Shown: one piece after another, positions 1 to 8,178 of the stretch
How positions within the stretch are numbered: the stretch's first letter is position 1
How the letters are laid out: the number at the start of each line of letters is the position of its first letter
Assembly: GCF_900453205.1 (NCBI RefSeq)
Contig: NZ_UGQU01000002.1
Span: 558,001 to 622,000, forward strand
Source: Moraxella lacunata
GTDB lineage: Bacteria > Pseudomonadota > Gammaproteobacteria > Pseudomonadales > Moraxellaceae
Reading direction: 5' to 3'
Length of the DNA: 64,000 nt
Program-made: the position numbers and the translations under genes
The notes under the pieces: model-generated
The model's input: only the letters and a program-made list of their open reading frames with translations
Databases searched by the model: none
What the model was told of the DNA's origin: nothing

Positions 1-657
1 CTAACGCCGATTGACCGTGAGATTTTGACCCCGCCAAACGGACACAAAAAAGTGCTATTACACTCCTGCTGTGCCCCTTGCTCGGGCGAGGTGATGGAGG
101 CGATGCTTGCCAGTGGCATTGAATTTACCATTTATTTTTACAATCCCAACATTCACCCCAAAAAAGAGTATGAGATTCGCAAAAACGAGAACATCGCTTT
201 TGCCCAAAAGCATGGCATACCATTCATTGATGCTGATTATGACATGGATAATTGGTTCGCTCGTGCCAAAGGCATGGAGCAAGACCCCGAGCGTGGCAGA
301 CGCTGTACGATGTGCTTTGACATGCGATTTGAACGCACTGCTCTGTATGCCCATGAGCATGGCTTTCCTGTGATGACAAGCTCGCTTGGGATTAGTCGCT
401 GGAAAAACATGGCACAGATTAACGACTGCGGTCATCGTGCCGTTGCCCCTTATGAAGGGCTTGATTATTGGGATTTTAACTGGCGTAAAGGCGGTGGTAG
501 CAGTCGTATGATTGAGATTAGTAAACGAGAGCATTTTTACCAACAAGAGTACTGTGGCTGTGCTTATTCGCTCCGTGATACCAATAATTTTCGCCGAAGT
601 CAGGGTTGTGAGCCGATTAAAATCGGCGTGAAGTATTATGGGGATGATGAGGAATGA
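1..657 (+). CDS. queH: Epoxyqueuosine reductase QueH (5' end outside window)
   Basis: QueH reduces epoxyqueuosine to queuosine in the wobble base of certain tRNAs, in the cytoplasm. The visible protein has the family's conserved cysteine pairs: [10 protein letters not shown] near the start, RRCTMC in the middle, and YCGCAYS followed by DTNNFRR near the C-terminus; these are expected to bind the Fe-S cluster and metal. The frame is open from base 1, and the first in-window start codon is only a TTG at 25, so the gene most likely begins upstream of the window. It ends at 657 and is followed at once by a terminator hairpin. QueH replaces the unrelated cobalamin-dependent QueG. The family assignment is strong; the true start cannot be seen. 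Confidence 0.93.
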   Translation, partial: LTPIDREILTPPNGHKKVLLHSCCAPCSGEVMEAMLASGIEFTIYFYNPNIHPKKEYEIRKNENIAFAQKHGIPFIDADYDMDNWFARAKGMEQDPERGRRCTMCFDMRFERTALYAHEHGFPVMTSSLGISRWKNMAQINDCGHRAVAPYEGLDYWDFNWRKGGGSSRMIEISKREHFYQQEYCGCAYSLRDTNNFRRSQGCEPIKIGVKYYGDDEE

Positions 658-658
658 T

Positions 659-683
659 AAAAGCGGATAGTTATCCGCTTTTT
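659..683 (+). terminator. Intrinsic terminator after queH
   Basis: AAAAGCGGAT and ATCCGCTTTT form a stem around a 4-nt AGTT loop, followed by a T-run. It begins directly after the queH stop codon. It may also serve the converging minus-strand gene that ends at 711. Confidence 0.75.
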
Positions 684-710
684 ATTGATTGAGGGGGGTT
701 ATTAAGAAGT

Positions 711-1898
711 TTATTTTAGAGATTTTAAGTATTTAACATCATTCTTTTGGGTGGCTTTATTGCCAATTTTATAAATTTGGTACTTTACACTAACTTTTTT
801 GGTGTACAATCTACCTTGCGAGCCAAAGCCATACTCCAAAAAATCAGTGCCTTCAATCTTACATCGTAATTTTGCTTTGTCTGGTGTATGATTGAGATAG
901 CCGATCAGCTTTTCAACCAAGAAGTTATCACTCTCATTCAATAATAAAAATTCATCAAAAGAATTTTTGTTAAAAATAATATTAGGATATAATTTCATTC
1001 TTTTTTGATAAAACTCACGCTTAGACTTACGATTTTCTAAGGCTTTTGATTTTAAATCATCATATTGTTTTTTGATGACAATAAACTCTTGTAATAATAA
1101 TTTATTCTCTTCGCTTAATTCTTCATTTTTAAGCATTATCTCCAACTGCTCATCTTCCAAAGAGTGATAATTCTCCTTTAACTCCAATAATTTACTTTCA
1201 TATTCTGCCTGCTTTTTAATGAACTCTTGTTCCAGCTCTTTATTTGCTTTAATTTGGCTCTCTAAGCGTGCTTTTTCTTTTTCATAATCATAAAACTGTT
1301 CCGCTTGCTTTTTGGCATTTGCTACGAAATCTTTTAATTGTTCAAAAGACTGCTTATTTCTTTTGGCATCTTTTTTGGCTTGTTCTGCCACTTTTTCGAA
1401 TTCTTGTTTTTGTTGTGGTGTAAGATTGTTAGGATCAAAATCTTTGTATTTTGCCTTTCGCTCAAGCATTTTGACCGCCATAAATCCAATCGCAGAAGTT
1501 GCTCCATACACGAGTGGAATGGTGGTAAAACCGCCCATAAAAGGCAATACGGTCTTATAAAGTCCAAGCACAATCTGCTGTGCGACAAGCCCCCAACCTG
1601 CCACCGCCGCCAAGGTGGTCAAAAGCGAGCCTGCATCAATGTCGGCATCAGCATCGTCTGAGATGATTTTGTTAAGATAATAAATCATCACCATCTGCAC
1701 AGGCGTTAAAATAAAAATGTCTGCAAATGGAATGGACTGAACGGCAATGATGGCACAGCTTGCTGACCCTAGTGCAATTACGCTGTTGATTTTGGTGTGA
1801 TAGGGGATGGAGGGGTCATTGACGATTGCTTTTAAAATATAAGCAAGAGCGTTCTTTTGTTTTTCGCCTTCGGCTTTAGCAATTTGTTCTTTACTCAT
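711..1898 (-). CDS. Membrane protein with long coiled coil, DUF697-like N-terminal part
   Basis: Function unknown. The 395-aa product has three hydrophobic stretches (about residues 38-75, 93-115 and 118-143). The segment with IPFADIFILTPVQMVMIYYL resembles the DUF697/YcjF type of membrane domain. A Lys/Glu/Gln-rich coiled coil spans about 160-300, followed by a basic, possibly globular C-terminal domain of ~95 residues. It is the last gene of a minus-strand trio with a J-domain protein and a DUF805 protein (32-bp gap to the J-domain gene), so co-transcription is likely. DUF697 membership is a visual resemblance, not a profile hit. One could picture a membrane-anchored scaffold partnered by the J-protein, but this is inference. 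Confidence 0.75.
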   Translation of the reverse strand: MSKEQIAKAEGEKQKNALAYILKAIVNDPSIPYHTKINSVIALGSASCAIIAVQSIPFADIFILTPVQMVMIYYLNKIISDDADADIDAGSLLTTLAAVAGWGLVAQQIVLGLYKTVLPFMGGFTTIPLVYGATSAIGFMAVKMLERKAKYKDFDPNNLTPQQKQEFEKVAEQAKKDAKRNKQSFEQLKDFVANAKKQAEQFYDYEKEKARLESQIKANKELEQEFIKKQAEYESKLLELKENYHSLEDEQLEIMLKNEELSEENKLLLQEFIVIKKQYDDLKSKALENRKSKREFYQKRMKLYPNIIFNKNSFDEFLLLNESDNFLVEKLIGYLNHTPDKAKLRCKIEGTDFLEYGFGSQGRLYTKKVSVKYQIYKIGNKATQKNDVKYLKSLK

Positions 1899-1930
1899 AA
1901 TACACTCACTTGACGATTGTTTGGTGGTTG

Positions 1931-3019
1931 TTAAAAATTCAAAATTTCTTTGGCTTTATTAAGATCTTGAGCGGTTTGTTCTAGCAGTTTTTTGACGCTC
2001 TCTGGTAATTCTTGGTATTTGTCAGGGTGCATTTCTGCCATTTTTTTGCGATAGGCTTTTTTCATTTCTTGGGACGTGGCATTTGGTGAAACACCTAAGA
2101 TTTCATAAGCCCATGCTTTATCTTTATGGTCGGTATCTTTATCATAACGATGATGATTTATTTGGCGTACAAATTGTATCGCCGAATGAATGATGTCGGT
2201 ATTTGCTTTAAGCAGTATGCCAAATTTTTCAATATCTTCACAAGCACCGATAATATCAACAATTTGATGGTTGTTGATTTTTTCAATCATCAAATCCACA
2301 ATGCTAGAAAAAGCACTATCAGCACAATAGATAAATAAAGCACGTCTATCATATTCTGATATGATATCACCAAAATTTAAATTGATATGACTAAGATTTT
2401 TGATAGAATTTCTTAAATATTCAGTTTCTGATTTGTTGTTTGTAATAATGTCTTTATAGAATGCTTTAATGATTTTGACATATTCAGATTGCCAGCTTTC
2501 ATATTGTTTGTCATCATTCCACCTTAAGGCGATGAGAGATTGTATTTGCAAAACAGGTAAAAACCAATCCGTCGCCAATGCCATCTCTTTACTGATGTAG
2601 ATGGTTTTTGAGATGGTTGCAAAATTTGTTTTGGTTTCATTGCCAATATTAAATTGCTGTTCAATTATAATATCTATATCAATATCCCTATTTCTAGGCA
2701 AATCAAGTGCATTGATGGGAATGGTTAAATAGACTTTATTGTCCTCATTGATAATACCTAATGTACAAAAATGACCACGCTCATCATTTAATAATTTGAG
2801 ATGGCTTTTGACCAATTTTTCTTGATATTTGATATGGCAAATATAAGTCGCTCTTTTTATATGGCTGGGTATAGATTGGGAAAGATAGGCATAATTGCCC
2901 ACCCTTTCCCATTCATAACTATTATTAAGACCATTAATCATATTTGAGCCATTTCCATTCTCTTGATTTAAAAATACAAAATAGATAAATACGCCTACAA
3001 TAATAAGAAAAATTATCAT
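1931..3019 (-). CDS. Membrane-anchored J-domain (DnaJ-like) protein
   Basis: Likely an Hsp70 (DnaK) co-chaperone tethered to the inner membrane. The 362-aa protein starts with one hydrophobic segment (residues 2-17). It has a ~270-residue central region of mixed alpha/beta character with no family I recognise, and ends in a J domain (about 297-362) with WAYEILGVSP, the KKAYRKKMAEMHPDK helix and an intact HPD tripeptide, which stimulates DnaK ATPase. The layout recalls DjlA (TM anchor, middle domain, C-terminal J domain), but the middle is not an obvious TerB domain. It lies 11 bp downstream of the DUF805 gene and 32 bp upstream of the coiled-coil gene, so it probably sits in an operon. The gene is AT-rich relative to recA or atp genes. 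Confidence 0.85.
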   Translation of the reverse strand: MIIFLIIVGVFIYFVFLNQENGNGSNMINGLNNSYEWERVGNYAYLSQSIPSHIKRATYICHIKYQEKLVKSHLKLLNDERGHFCTLGIINEDNKVYLTIPINALDLPRNRDIDIDIIIEQQFNIGNETKTNFATISKTIYISKEMALATDWFLPVLQIQSLIALRWNDDKQYESWQSEYVKIIKAFYKDIITNNKSETEYLRNSIKNLSHINLNFGDIISEYDRRALFIYCADSAFSSIVDLMIEKINNHQIVDIIGACEDIEKFGILLKANTDIIHSAIQFVRQINHHRYDKDTDHKDKAWAYEILGVSPNATSQEMKKAYRKKMAEMHPDKYQELPESVKKLLEQTAQDLNKAKEILNF

Positions 3020-3030
3020 AAATATCCCAA

Positions 3031-3852
3031 TTACTTAACAGGATCGCCCCACGCATTGTCATCTGGCTGACTATCTTTAAATGATAAAAATAAACTGGCT
3101 AATACACCAAGATAAGGCACATAACAAAGCAAACTTAGCCAGCCTGAATACCCAAGGTCATGACAGCGGCGAATGTTTAGAGCGATCATTGGTAATGTAT
3201 GAATCAGCGAAACAAATCCAATGATGATGAGTATCATCACACCAAAAATTAACTCAAACTCTTGCCCTATTTGATACTCATAAGGAGTGCTCATAGCAGC
3301 CAATATGAACGAGAATGGAATGCTTAAAATGCTCAAAATAACAATCATCAAAGTAGTAACAAGCATAAAATACCAGTATTCCTGTCGGCGTGAACGACCT
3401 TTATAATCAAAACACCTCTTCCAAGTATAAAAATAACTTTTAAATAGACCATAAGGATATTCAATTGTCTCTCTTACTTGATTATCATACAATGTCTCTT
3501 TTTGTGAGGATTGATAAAACTCTGATTGGGGTTTGGCTTGCTCTTTATGAAAGGTGTGCGTGTTTTGTGAAAAGTGGGTTTGGGTTGTCTGCTTGGGTTT
3601 ATTTTCAAAATCAGAAAAGGCATTGATGGCACTCAAATTGGTGTTGTCTGAATTATCTGCATACTTCGCCCAAATACCTTGTGAGTTTTTACCAAACTGT
3701 ATTTTATCGTTGATTTGTGGGTCAAACAGCTCTTGCCAGCACTTTAGTGGCAAAGTGCAAATTTTTTGATTGTCTGCTAAAACGCTAAAGCATTGTTTAT
3801 CAGAATCGATGGCGATGATTGTGCCGTGATAGTTCTTGTCAGATTGGGTCAT
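3031..3852 (-). CDS. DUF805 family inner-membrane protein with N-terminal soluble domain
   Basis: Function unknown. The 273-aa protein has an N-terminal beta-rich stretch of ~60 residues (HGTIIAIDSDKQCFSVL onward, faintly cold-shock/OB-like), a Gln/Ser/Thr-rich linker to about 130, then a DUF805 domain. The domain shows RCFDYKGRSRRQEYWYF, several membrane segments, the conserved NIRRCHDLGYSGW motif and a final LSFKDSQPDDNAWGDP. DUF805 proteins are small multi-pass inner-membrane proteins of unknown role. It is the first gene of the minus-strand trio. The start ATG is at 3852, and the HTH regulator at 3954 diverges from it, so the ~100-bp gap must contain both promoters. Confidence 0.88.
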   Translation of the reverse strand: MTQSDKNYHGTIIAIDSDKQCFSVLADNQKICTLPLKCWQELFDPQINDKIQFGKNSQGIWAKYADNSDNTNLSAINAFSDFENKPKQTTQTHFSQNTHTFHKEQAKPQSEFYQSSQKETLYDNQVRETIEYPYGLFKSYFYTWKRCFDYKGRSRRQEYWYFMLVTTLMIVILSILSIPFSFILAAMSTPYEYQIGQEFELIFGVMILIIIGFVSLIHTLPMIALNIRRCHDLGYSGWLSLLCYVPYLGVLASLFLSFKDSQPDDNAWGDPVK

Positions 3853-3953
3853 CAGATGTCCTTGTTATTGCATTTTATTTATGTCGGTTATTCTAATATT
3901 TATTTAAAAATTTTTCAATACAAATTTGAAACAGTTTTTGCTACATTAACTTT

Positions 3954-4358
3954 ATGAATACCAAACCCCGCCATGATGTCAAAGCTGAGTTTAGCAAGCG
4001 ATTAAAATACGCCCTAGAACAGCGTTCACTCAGCACTAGCCCCACCTTTGTGCGTAATGCCTTTAATGAGCGTTATGCAGGCAATCCTGTCAGCATTCAG
4101 ACAGTGAGCAACTGGCTATCTGGTGTAGCAATTCCTAGCCAAGACAAATTACAAACACTGGCACATTGGCTGTCGGTAGATAGTCATTGGCTTCGATTTG
4201 GAGAGGTTTATCCACCCATCAAAGGTAGTCTACCCAACCTGTCTAGTGGTCAGATAGAGGTGGCATTAGGATTTGCGATGCTCACCCCGATGCACCAAAA
4301 AATCGTTGCCGATCTTATCACATCACTCCTCCCCAACAAAACCGAAGAAAAATCCTAG
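3954..4358 (+). CDS. HTH transcriptional regulator, Cro/CI-like
   Basis: A small predicted DNA-binding protein of 134 aa. Residues ~10-65 form an XRE/Cro-like helix-turn-helix with VSIQTVSNWLSGVAIPSQDKLQTLAHWLSVD, where the 'QTVSNWLSG' recognition helix is typical. The remaining ~60 residues contain no effector domain I recognise and may serve for dimerisation. It is transcribed away from the DUF805/J-domain/coiled-coil trio, so local regulation of that cluster is plausible but not shown. It resembles phage-type regulators, yet no other phage genes are nearby. Confidence 0.8.
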   Translation: MNTKPRHDVKAEFSKRLKYALEQRSLSTSPTFVRNAFNERYAGNPVSIQTVSNWLSGVAIPSQDKLQTLAHWLSVDSHWLRFGEVYPPIKGSLPNLSSGQIEVALGFAMLTPMHQKIVADLITSLLPNKTEEKS

Positions 4359-4624
4359 TATCATTGATTTTTTCAATCAAAATCAAAAAATAAGTTAATT
4401 TTTTTAATTTAAAAAACCAAACAAAACTATCAAATTATTATAATTTACCAAATCATCAATCCTGCCTATAATAGCTCCATAGACTGACAAACTGAGCAAA
4501 AGCAAATCAGCAATGAATGTCATTTGTATTGTTTACACATACTAACCGACAATTATGCCCTGCTTTGTTATACTTATTCTGTCATACTTTGATATCGTAA
4601 CACACCCTAACCATAGGATTTATC
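4359..4624. promoter_or_regulatory. AT-rich intergenic region upstream of katA
   Basis: This 266-bp non-coding stretch separates the HTH gene from katA. A TTGATT/AATCAA inverted repeat lies just after the HTH stop (about 4363-4380) but lacks a T-run, so it is only a weak terminator candidate. The katA ribosome-binding site is probably the AGGA at 4615-4618. I see no OxyR site that I would defend. Confidence 0.35.
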
Positions 4625-6160
4625 ATGACTGATACCCCAAAATGCCCCTACTCAGGCACACCCCTTACCATGAGCAACGGAGCTCCTGTTGTTGATAACC
4701 AAAACTCATTGACCGCAGGTGCCAGAGGTCCCTTACTTGCCCAAGATTTGTGGCTAAACGAAAAACTTGCCGACTTTGCCCGTGAAGTCATTCCAGAACG
4801 CCGTATGCACGCCAAAGGTTCAGGGGCGTTCGGGACATTTACCGTCACAAACGACATCACCAAATACACCCGAGCAGCGATTTTTAGCGAAGTGGGTAAA
4901 AAAACCGAAATGTTCGCCCGTTTTACCACCGTAGCAGGCGAGCGTGGTGCGGCGGATGCTGAGCGTGATATTCGTGGTTTTGCCCTTAAATTCTACACCG
5001 AAGAAGGCAACTGGGACATGGTCGGCAACAACACGCCTGTATTCTTTCTGCGTGACCCCCGTAAATTTCCTGACCTAAACAAAGCGGTCAAAAGAGACCC
5101 CAAAACCAATATGCGTAGCGCCACCAACAACTGGGATTTTTGGACGCTACTGCCAGAGGCATTCCACCAAGTAACGATTGTCATGTCCGACCGTGGCATT
5201 CCTAAGTCTTATCGCCATATGCACGGCTTTGGCTCGCATACATACAGCTTTATCAATGCCAATAATGAGCGTTTTTGGGTCAAATTCCATTTCCGTACCC
5301 AGCAAGGCATCGAAAACCTAACCAACGAAGAAGCCGAAAAAATCATTGGTCAAGACCGTGAAAGCCACCAAAAAGACTTGTTTGAAGCTATTGAACGTGG
5401 CGACTTCCCCAAATGGAAAATGTACGTTCAAATCATGCCAGAAGCAGATGCAGATAAAGTGCCTTATCACCCATTTGACCTAACCAAAGTCTGGCCAAAA
5501 GGCGACTATCCTTTGATTGAAGTGGGCGAATTTGAACTTAATAAAAACCCAGAAAACTTCTTCTTAGATGTTGAACAATCCGCCTTTGCCCCAAGCAACT
5601 TGGTTCCTGGTATCAGCGTATCGCCTGACCGTATGCTACAAGCTCGTCTATTTAACTATGCCGATGCACAGCGTTATCGCTTGGGCGTAAACCGCAACCA
5701 AATCCCTGTAAATGCTCCTCGTTGCCCTGTATTTAGCAACCAAAGAGACGGTCAAGGTCGTGTTGATGATAACTATGGCGGTCGCCCACATTATGAACCA
5801 AACAGCTTTGGACAATGGCAACAACAGCCTCAGTATGCCGAGCCACCCCTAAAAATCAATGGCGACGCCAAATTCTGGGATTATCGTGAAGATGACAACG
5901 ATTATTTTAGCCAGCCACGAGCCCTGTTTAGTCTCATGACTGATGAGCAAAAGCAAGCGTTGTTCACCAATACTGCTGCTGCTATGGGTGATGCACTAGA
6001 CTTCATCAAATACCGCCATATCAGAAACTGCCACGCCTGCCATCCTGACTATGGCATGGGTGTTGCCAAAGCGTTGGGCATGACGGTAGAAGATGCCATT
6101 AAAGCGTATGACACCGACCCTGCCAAGCATTTGGCGAGCTGTTTGCCACCACAGGCGTAA
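4625..6160 (+). CDS. katA: Catalase, monofunctional haem type (clade 3)
   Basis: Breaks down hydrogen peroxide to water and oxygen; a cytoplasmic haem enzyme. The 511-aa length fits small-subunit catalases. Visible landmarks are the distal catalytic His (about H62 in [14 protein letters not shown]), the catalytic Asn region ([15 protein letters not shown]), the substrate-channel region around [24 protein letters not shown], and the proximal haem-ligand motif [16 protein letters not shown] carrying the axial Tyr. No NADPH- or flavodoxin-like C-terminal extension is present. The start is an ATG preceded by an AGGA-type ribosome-binding site. It is transcribed alone, with a hairpin after the stop. 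Confidence 0.97.
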   Translation: MTDTPKCPYSGTPLTMSNGAPVVDNQNSLTAGARGPLLAQDLWLNEKLADFAREVIPERRMHAKGSGAFGTFTVTNDITKYTRAAIFSEVGKKTEMFARFTTVAGERGAADAERDIRGFALKFYTEEGNWDMVGNNTPVFFLRDPRKFPDLNKAVKRDPKTNMRSATNNWDFWTLLPEAFHQVTIVMSDRGIPKSYRHMHGFGSHTYSFINANNERFWVKFHFRTQQGIENLTNEEAEKIIGQDRESHQKDLFEAIERGDFPKWKMYVQIMPEADADKVPYHPFDLTKVWPKGDYPLIEVGEFELNKNPENFFLDVEQSAFAPSNLVPGISVSPDRMLQARLFNYADAQRYRLGVNRNQIPVNAPRCPVFSNQRDGQGRVDDNYGGRPHYEPNSFGQWQQQPQYAEPPLKINGDAKFWDYREDDNDYFSQPRALFSLMTDEQKQALFTNTAAAMGDALDFIKYRHIRNCHACHPDYGMGVAKALGMTVEDAIKAYDTDPAKHLASCLPPQA

Positions 6161-6186
6161 GCGGTTTTGGTTGATTTAGTTGATTT

Positions 6187-6217
6187 AAAAAACCACTCTG
6201 GATAGGGTAGTTTTTTT
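6187..6217 (+). terminator. Terminator-like hairpin after katA
   Basis: AAAAAACCACTC pairs imperfectly with GGGTAGTTTTTT and is followed by a T-run. It lies 26 bp after the katA stop. Confidence 0.55.
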
Positions 6218-6371
6218 GCATTTGATTATTATTTCTTATACAATGTCTAAAAACCCAAAATCTACTCTGCCATGATTCCCTTTTCTATCTCTTTATATCC
6301 TTTGTTAATCGCTTTGGTATTTTTCATAGGCTTGCCTTGTGCATTGGTGTGGTTTATTTGGCTTGTTAAAC

Positions 6372-6504
6372 GGTATTGTTAATTGAGTATACTTTTCTAG
6401 AAAGCCGTTCGTGGTGAGCTTGTCGAACCATAACGGTTTTCCTAGACTTCGACAAGCTCAGTCCGAACGGAAAACCTTAAAATCTATCTTTATTTAACAA
6501 TACC
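6372..6504. mobile_element. MITE A copy 1 (133 bp, 8-bp target duplication)
   Basis: Non-coding element with 11-bp perfect terminal inverted repeats, GGTATTGTTAA at the left and TTAACAATACC at the right. It is flanked by direct repeats TGTTAAAC at 6364-6371 and 6505-6512. The interior is a large imperfect hairpin made from two inverted units of the CCGTTCG...GAGCTTGTCGAA type. The copy at 59896-60028 is identical base for base in inverse orientation by my reading. The 8-bp duplication implies mobilisation by a full-length insertion sequence not present in the window; families such as IS1, IS6, IS66, IS256 and IS1595 make duplications of about that size, and the family is undecided. Confidence 0.9.
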
Positions 6505-6571
6505 TGTTAAACTTAAAATCTCGCCGACTGCACGACAAAATTTTAACAGCCGTGCCAAATACAACAAATCC

Positions 6572-7546
6572 ATGATGATATTTTTAACAATCATCAGCAT
6601 AATTTGGCTATTAAGCGTGGTAGAGAGTTACCGACTTAACAGACTGTCAGCAAAAATCGCCGAAGAAATTGCCGAAGAAGAAGCCATTCGTACACCCACT
6701 CTTAGCCAAGAAACCATACTTGCAGGGATTACCATGCCTGCTGGCACAAGATTGGAACTGCTACATCAGGGAGCGGTAGGCACGCAATGGGTCAAACCTG
6801 AGTATTTTGAATCCGCCTACTTCCCTAAGCCTATCCTGTGGCAGGGCGTCCCTGTTACACAGTTACACCGATTTTTAGACACCAAACAAGACAATGACTA
6901 TTTTAGCTGTCGGGAAAACAACCCCAATCTAAGTGATGAAGAATGCTCTCGTCGCTCATCGTACAAAACCACTCGCATTTTATGGTCAGTTGTTGTGGGC
7001 GTGGTTGATAAACCTTTGAAAACGGGTAAGTTTTATTGTCAAGGAGAGATTACTTGGGGGCTTATCCAAGATAACAAAGGCAATACCCCCAGTGTTGATG
7101 CTAGCTTGCCACCGCCAGCTTATCAAAAAATACAAAATGGCAAATGCCAGCTTGCCAAAGATGATACTGCAACCAGTGAAAATGGTTTTTTGGCGTTGAG
7201 TTTACCTGTGAATAGTCGTATTTTTGTTGATACAATGATGGGTGATGACTCTACCGAGTTTTGGGTTGTGATAACTGACAGCGAGATACATCATTATAAT
7301 TTATTTAGTCTAAATCACAGTAGTTATGGCTATGACACTCATTTGAATTTGGATACTTACCATTTACAAAAGTTAAAGGGAGAGATTGCAAAAGGCACGC
7401 CCGAATGTCCGCTACCTCCAAAAAGCTATATCTCATGGTCTGATAAAGAAGCAAATACCTTGTACGTCTATACCGACACACCTGTGGCAAAATGCGGTCA
7501 ATTTAATGTGGTATATCTAAAACAGCACCCTGATGAAGAATGGTAA
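6572..7546 (+). CDS. Residual ORF of the MITE-split membrane protein
   Basis: The 324-aa remnant starts MMIFLTIISIIWLLSVVESYRL, which was an internal (second) membrane helix in the unbroken gene and could still act as an N-terminal anchor. A charged linker (IAEEIAEEEA) follows. The soluble part contains LAGITMPAGTRLELLHQGAVGTQW, a pattern suggesting a repeated beta domain, and several cysteines. No obvious ribosome-binding site precedes 6572, so expression would depend on reinitiation or on chance signals. Function unknown. Confidence 0.6.
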   Translation: MMIFLTIISIIWLLSVVESYRLNRLSAKIAEEIAEEEAIRTPTLSQETILAGITMPAGTRLELLHQGAVGTQWVKPEYFESAYFPKPILWQGVPVTQLHRFLDTKQDNDYFSCRENNPNLSDEECSRRSSYKTTRILWSVVVGVVDKPLKTGKFYCQGEITWGLIQDNKGNTPSVDASLPPPAYQKIQNGKCQLAKDDTATSENGFLALSLPVNSRIFVDTMMGDDSTEFWVVITDSEIHHYNLFSLNHSSYGYDTHLNLDTYHLQKLKGEIAKGTPECPLPPKSYISWSDKEANTLYVYTDTPVAKCGQFNVVYLKQHPDEEW

Positions 7547-7789
7547 AGCGGATAATGATAGGTAATGACTTTTTGGGATTTTAGTCATGTTTGGGCGTGG
7601 TTTTTTATTGATAAATCATTCCCCTTAAGAGATGATACCAATGATGATTTTAAGAAACATTCGCAATACTCTCGCAAAAATCATTACTTATTTTTATATT
7701 TACACGACAAATCATTCTTATATGGTTATACTTGCCACACGATGATTGGGTATCATACACTCACTAACTTAACCACCGTTGGAGTTTTT

Positions 7790-8131
7790 ATGAAAACCAA
7801 ATTCATCGCCACATCGGCAATCGTTGCCATGCTTGCCATGTTCGGCACTGCTCACGCAGGCACCACCGCCAAGCCCGCCAAAGCTGATACCCACGAATGC
7901 AAACCACCGCATGAACACGGCAAAAAAGGCGACCGCCCAAATGGTCAAAAACCACCTAAAAATGGCGAAAAACCAAGCGGACAACAAGGCGACCGCCCAG
8001 AACCACCCAAAGACACCAACGGTAAACCCATGCCACCCAAAGACTTTAAAAAGAATGGCAAAAAAGACGGTTGCCCACCGCCACCCAAAGACGGTCAAAA
8101 ATCAGCCATACCCACCCCAAAGAGCAACTAA
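7790..8131 (+). CDS. Small secreted Pro/Lys/Gly-rich protein
   Basis: A 113-aa protein of unknown function with a clear Sec signal peptide: MKTKF, a hydrophobic core, then a cleavage-like GTAHA|GT site near residue 23. The mature ~90 residues are highly basic and Pro/Gly-rich, with imperfect repeats of the kind 'NGQKPPKNGEKPSGQQGDRPEPPKD', and two cysteines (HECKPP and DGCPPPP) that could form a disulphide. The frame is open upstream to 7565, but GGAG at 7780-7783 and the signal peptide fix the start at 7790. It could be a periplasmic or surface peptide; no enzyme motif is visible. A bidirectional terminator follows. Confidence 0.8.
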   Translation: MKTKFIATSAIVAMLAMFGTAHAGTTAKPAKADTHECKPPHEHGKKGDRPNGQKPPKNGEKPSGQQGDRPEPPKDTNGKPMPPKDFKKNGKKDGCPPPPKDGQKSAIPTPKSN

Positions 8132-8134
8132 TAA

Positions 8135-8168
8135 AAAATCCGCTTTTTCATAAAGCGGATTTTATTTT
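8135..8168. terminator. Bidirectional intrinsic terminator
   Basis: AAAATCCGCTTT (8135-8146) pairs with AAAGCGGATTTT (8152-8163) around a 5-nt loop, with T-runs on either strand. It lies between convergent genes (secreted protein on plus, hydrolase on minus). Confidence 0.85.
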
Positions 8169-8178
8169 TAAAATTTAA

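Larger units (their letters stand above)
6272..7546 (+). pseudogene. Two-TM membrane protein gene split by a 133-bp MITE
   Basis: An ATG at 6272 opens a hydrophobic N-terminus (MIPFSISLYPLLIALVFF..., ending ...FIWLVK) that runs into MITE A and stops at 6380-6382. If the element (6372-6504) and one copy of the 8-bp TGTTAAAC duplication are removed, the frame continues exactly into LKISPTARQNFNSRAKYNKS and the ORF at 6572. The inserted length is 141 bp (47 codons), so only the element's internal stop breaks the frame. The ancestral protein would have been ~377 aa with two N-terminal membrane helices and a soluble domain. The first helix is now separated. I do not recognise the family. Confidence 0.85.

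Noticed and set aside
58-546. 162-codon open frame antisense to queH
   Set aside because: It lies wholly opposite a gene with clear family motifs, has no start signal and its translation has no domain; a shadow frame.
659-683. AAAGCGGAT-type motifs as DNA-uptake sequences
   Set aside because: The motif recurs at some terminators, but I could not establish genome-wide over-representation from one window.
3954-4358. Prophage hint from the CI-like regulator
   Set aside because: No integrase, capsid, lysis or replication gene is nearby; a lone HTH gene is not evidence for a prophage.
7565-7789. N-terminal extension of the secreted Pro/Lys-rich protein
   Set aside because: The signal peptide and ribosome-binding site begin at 7790; an upstream start would bury the signal peptide.
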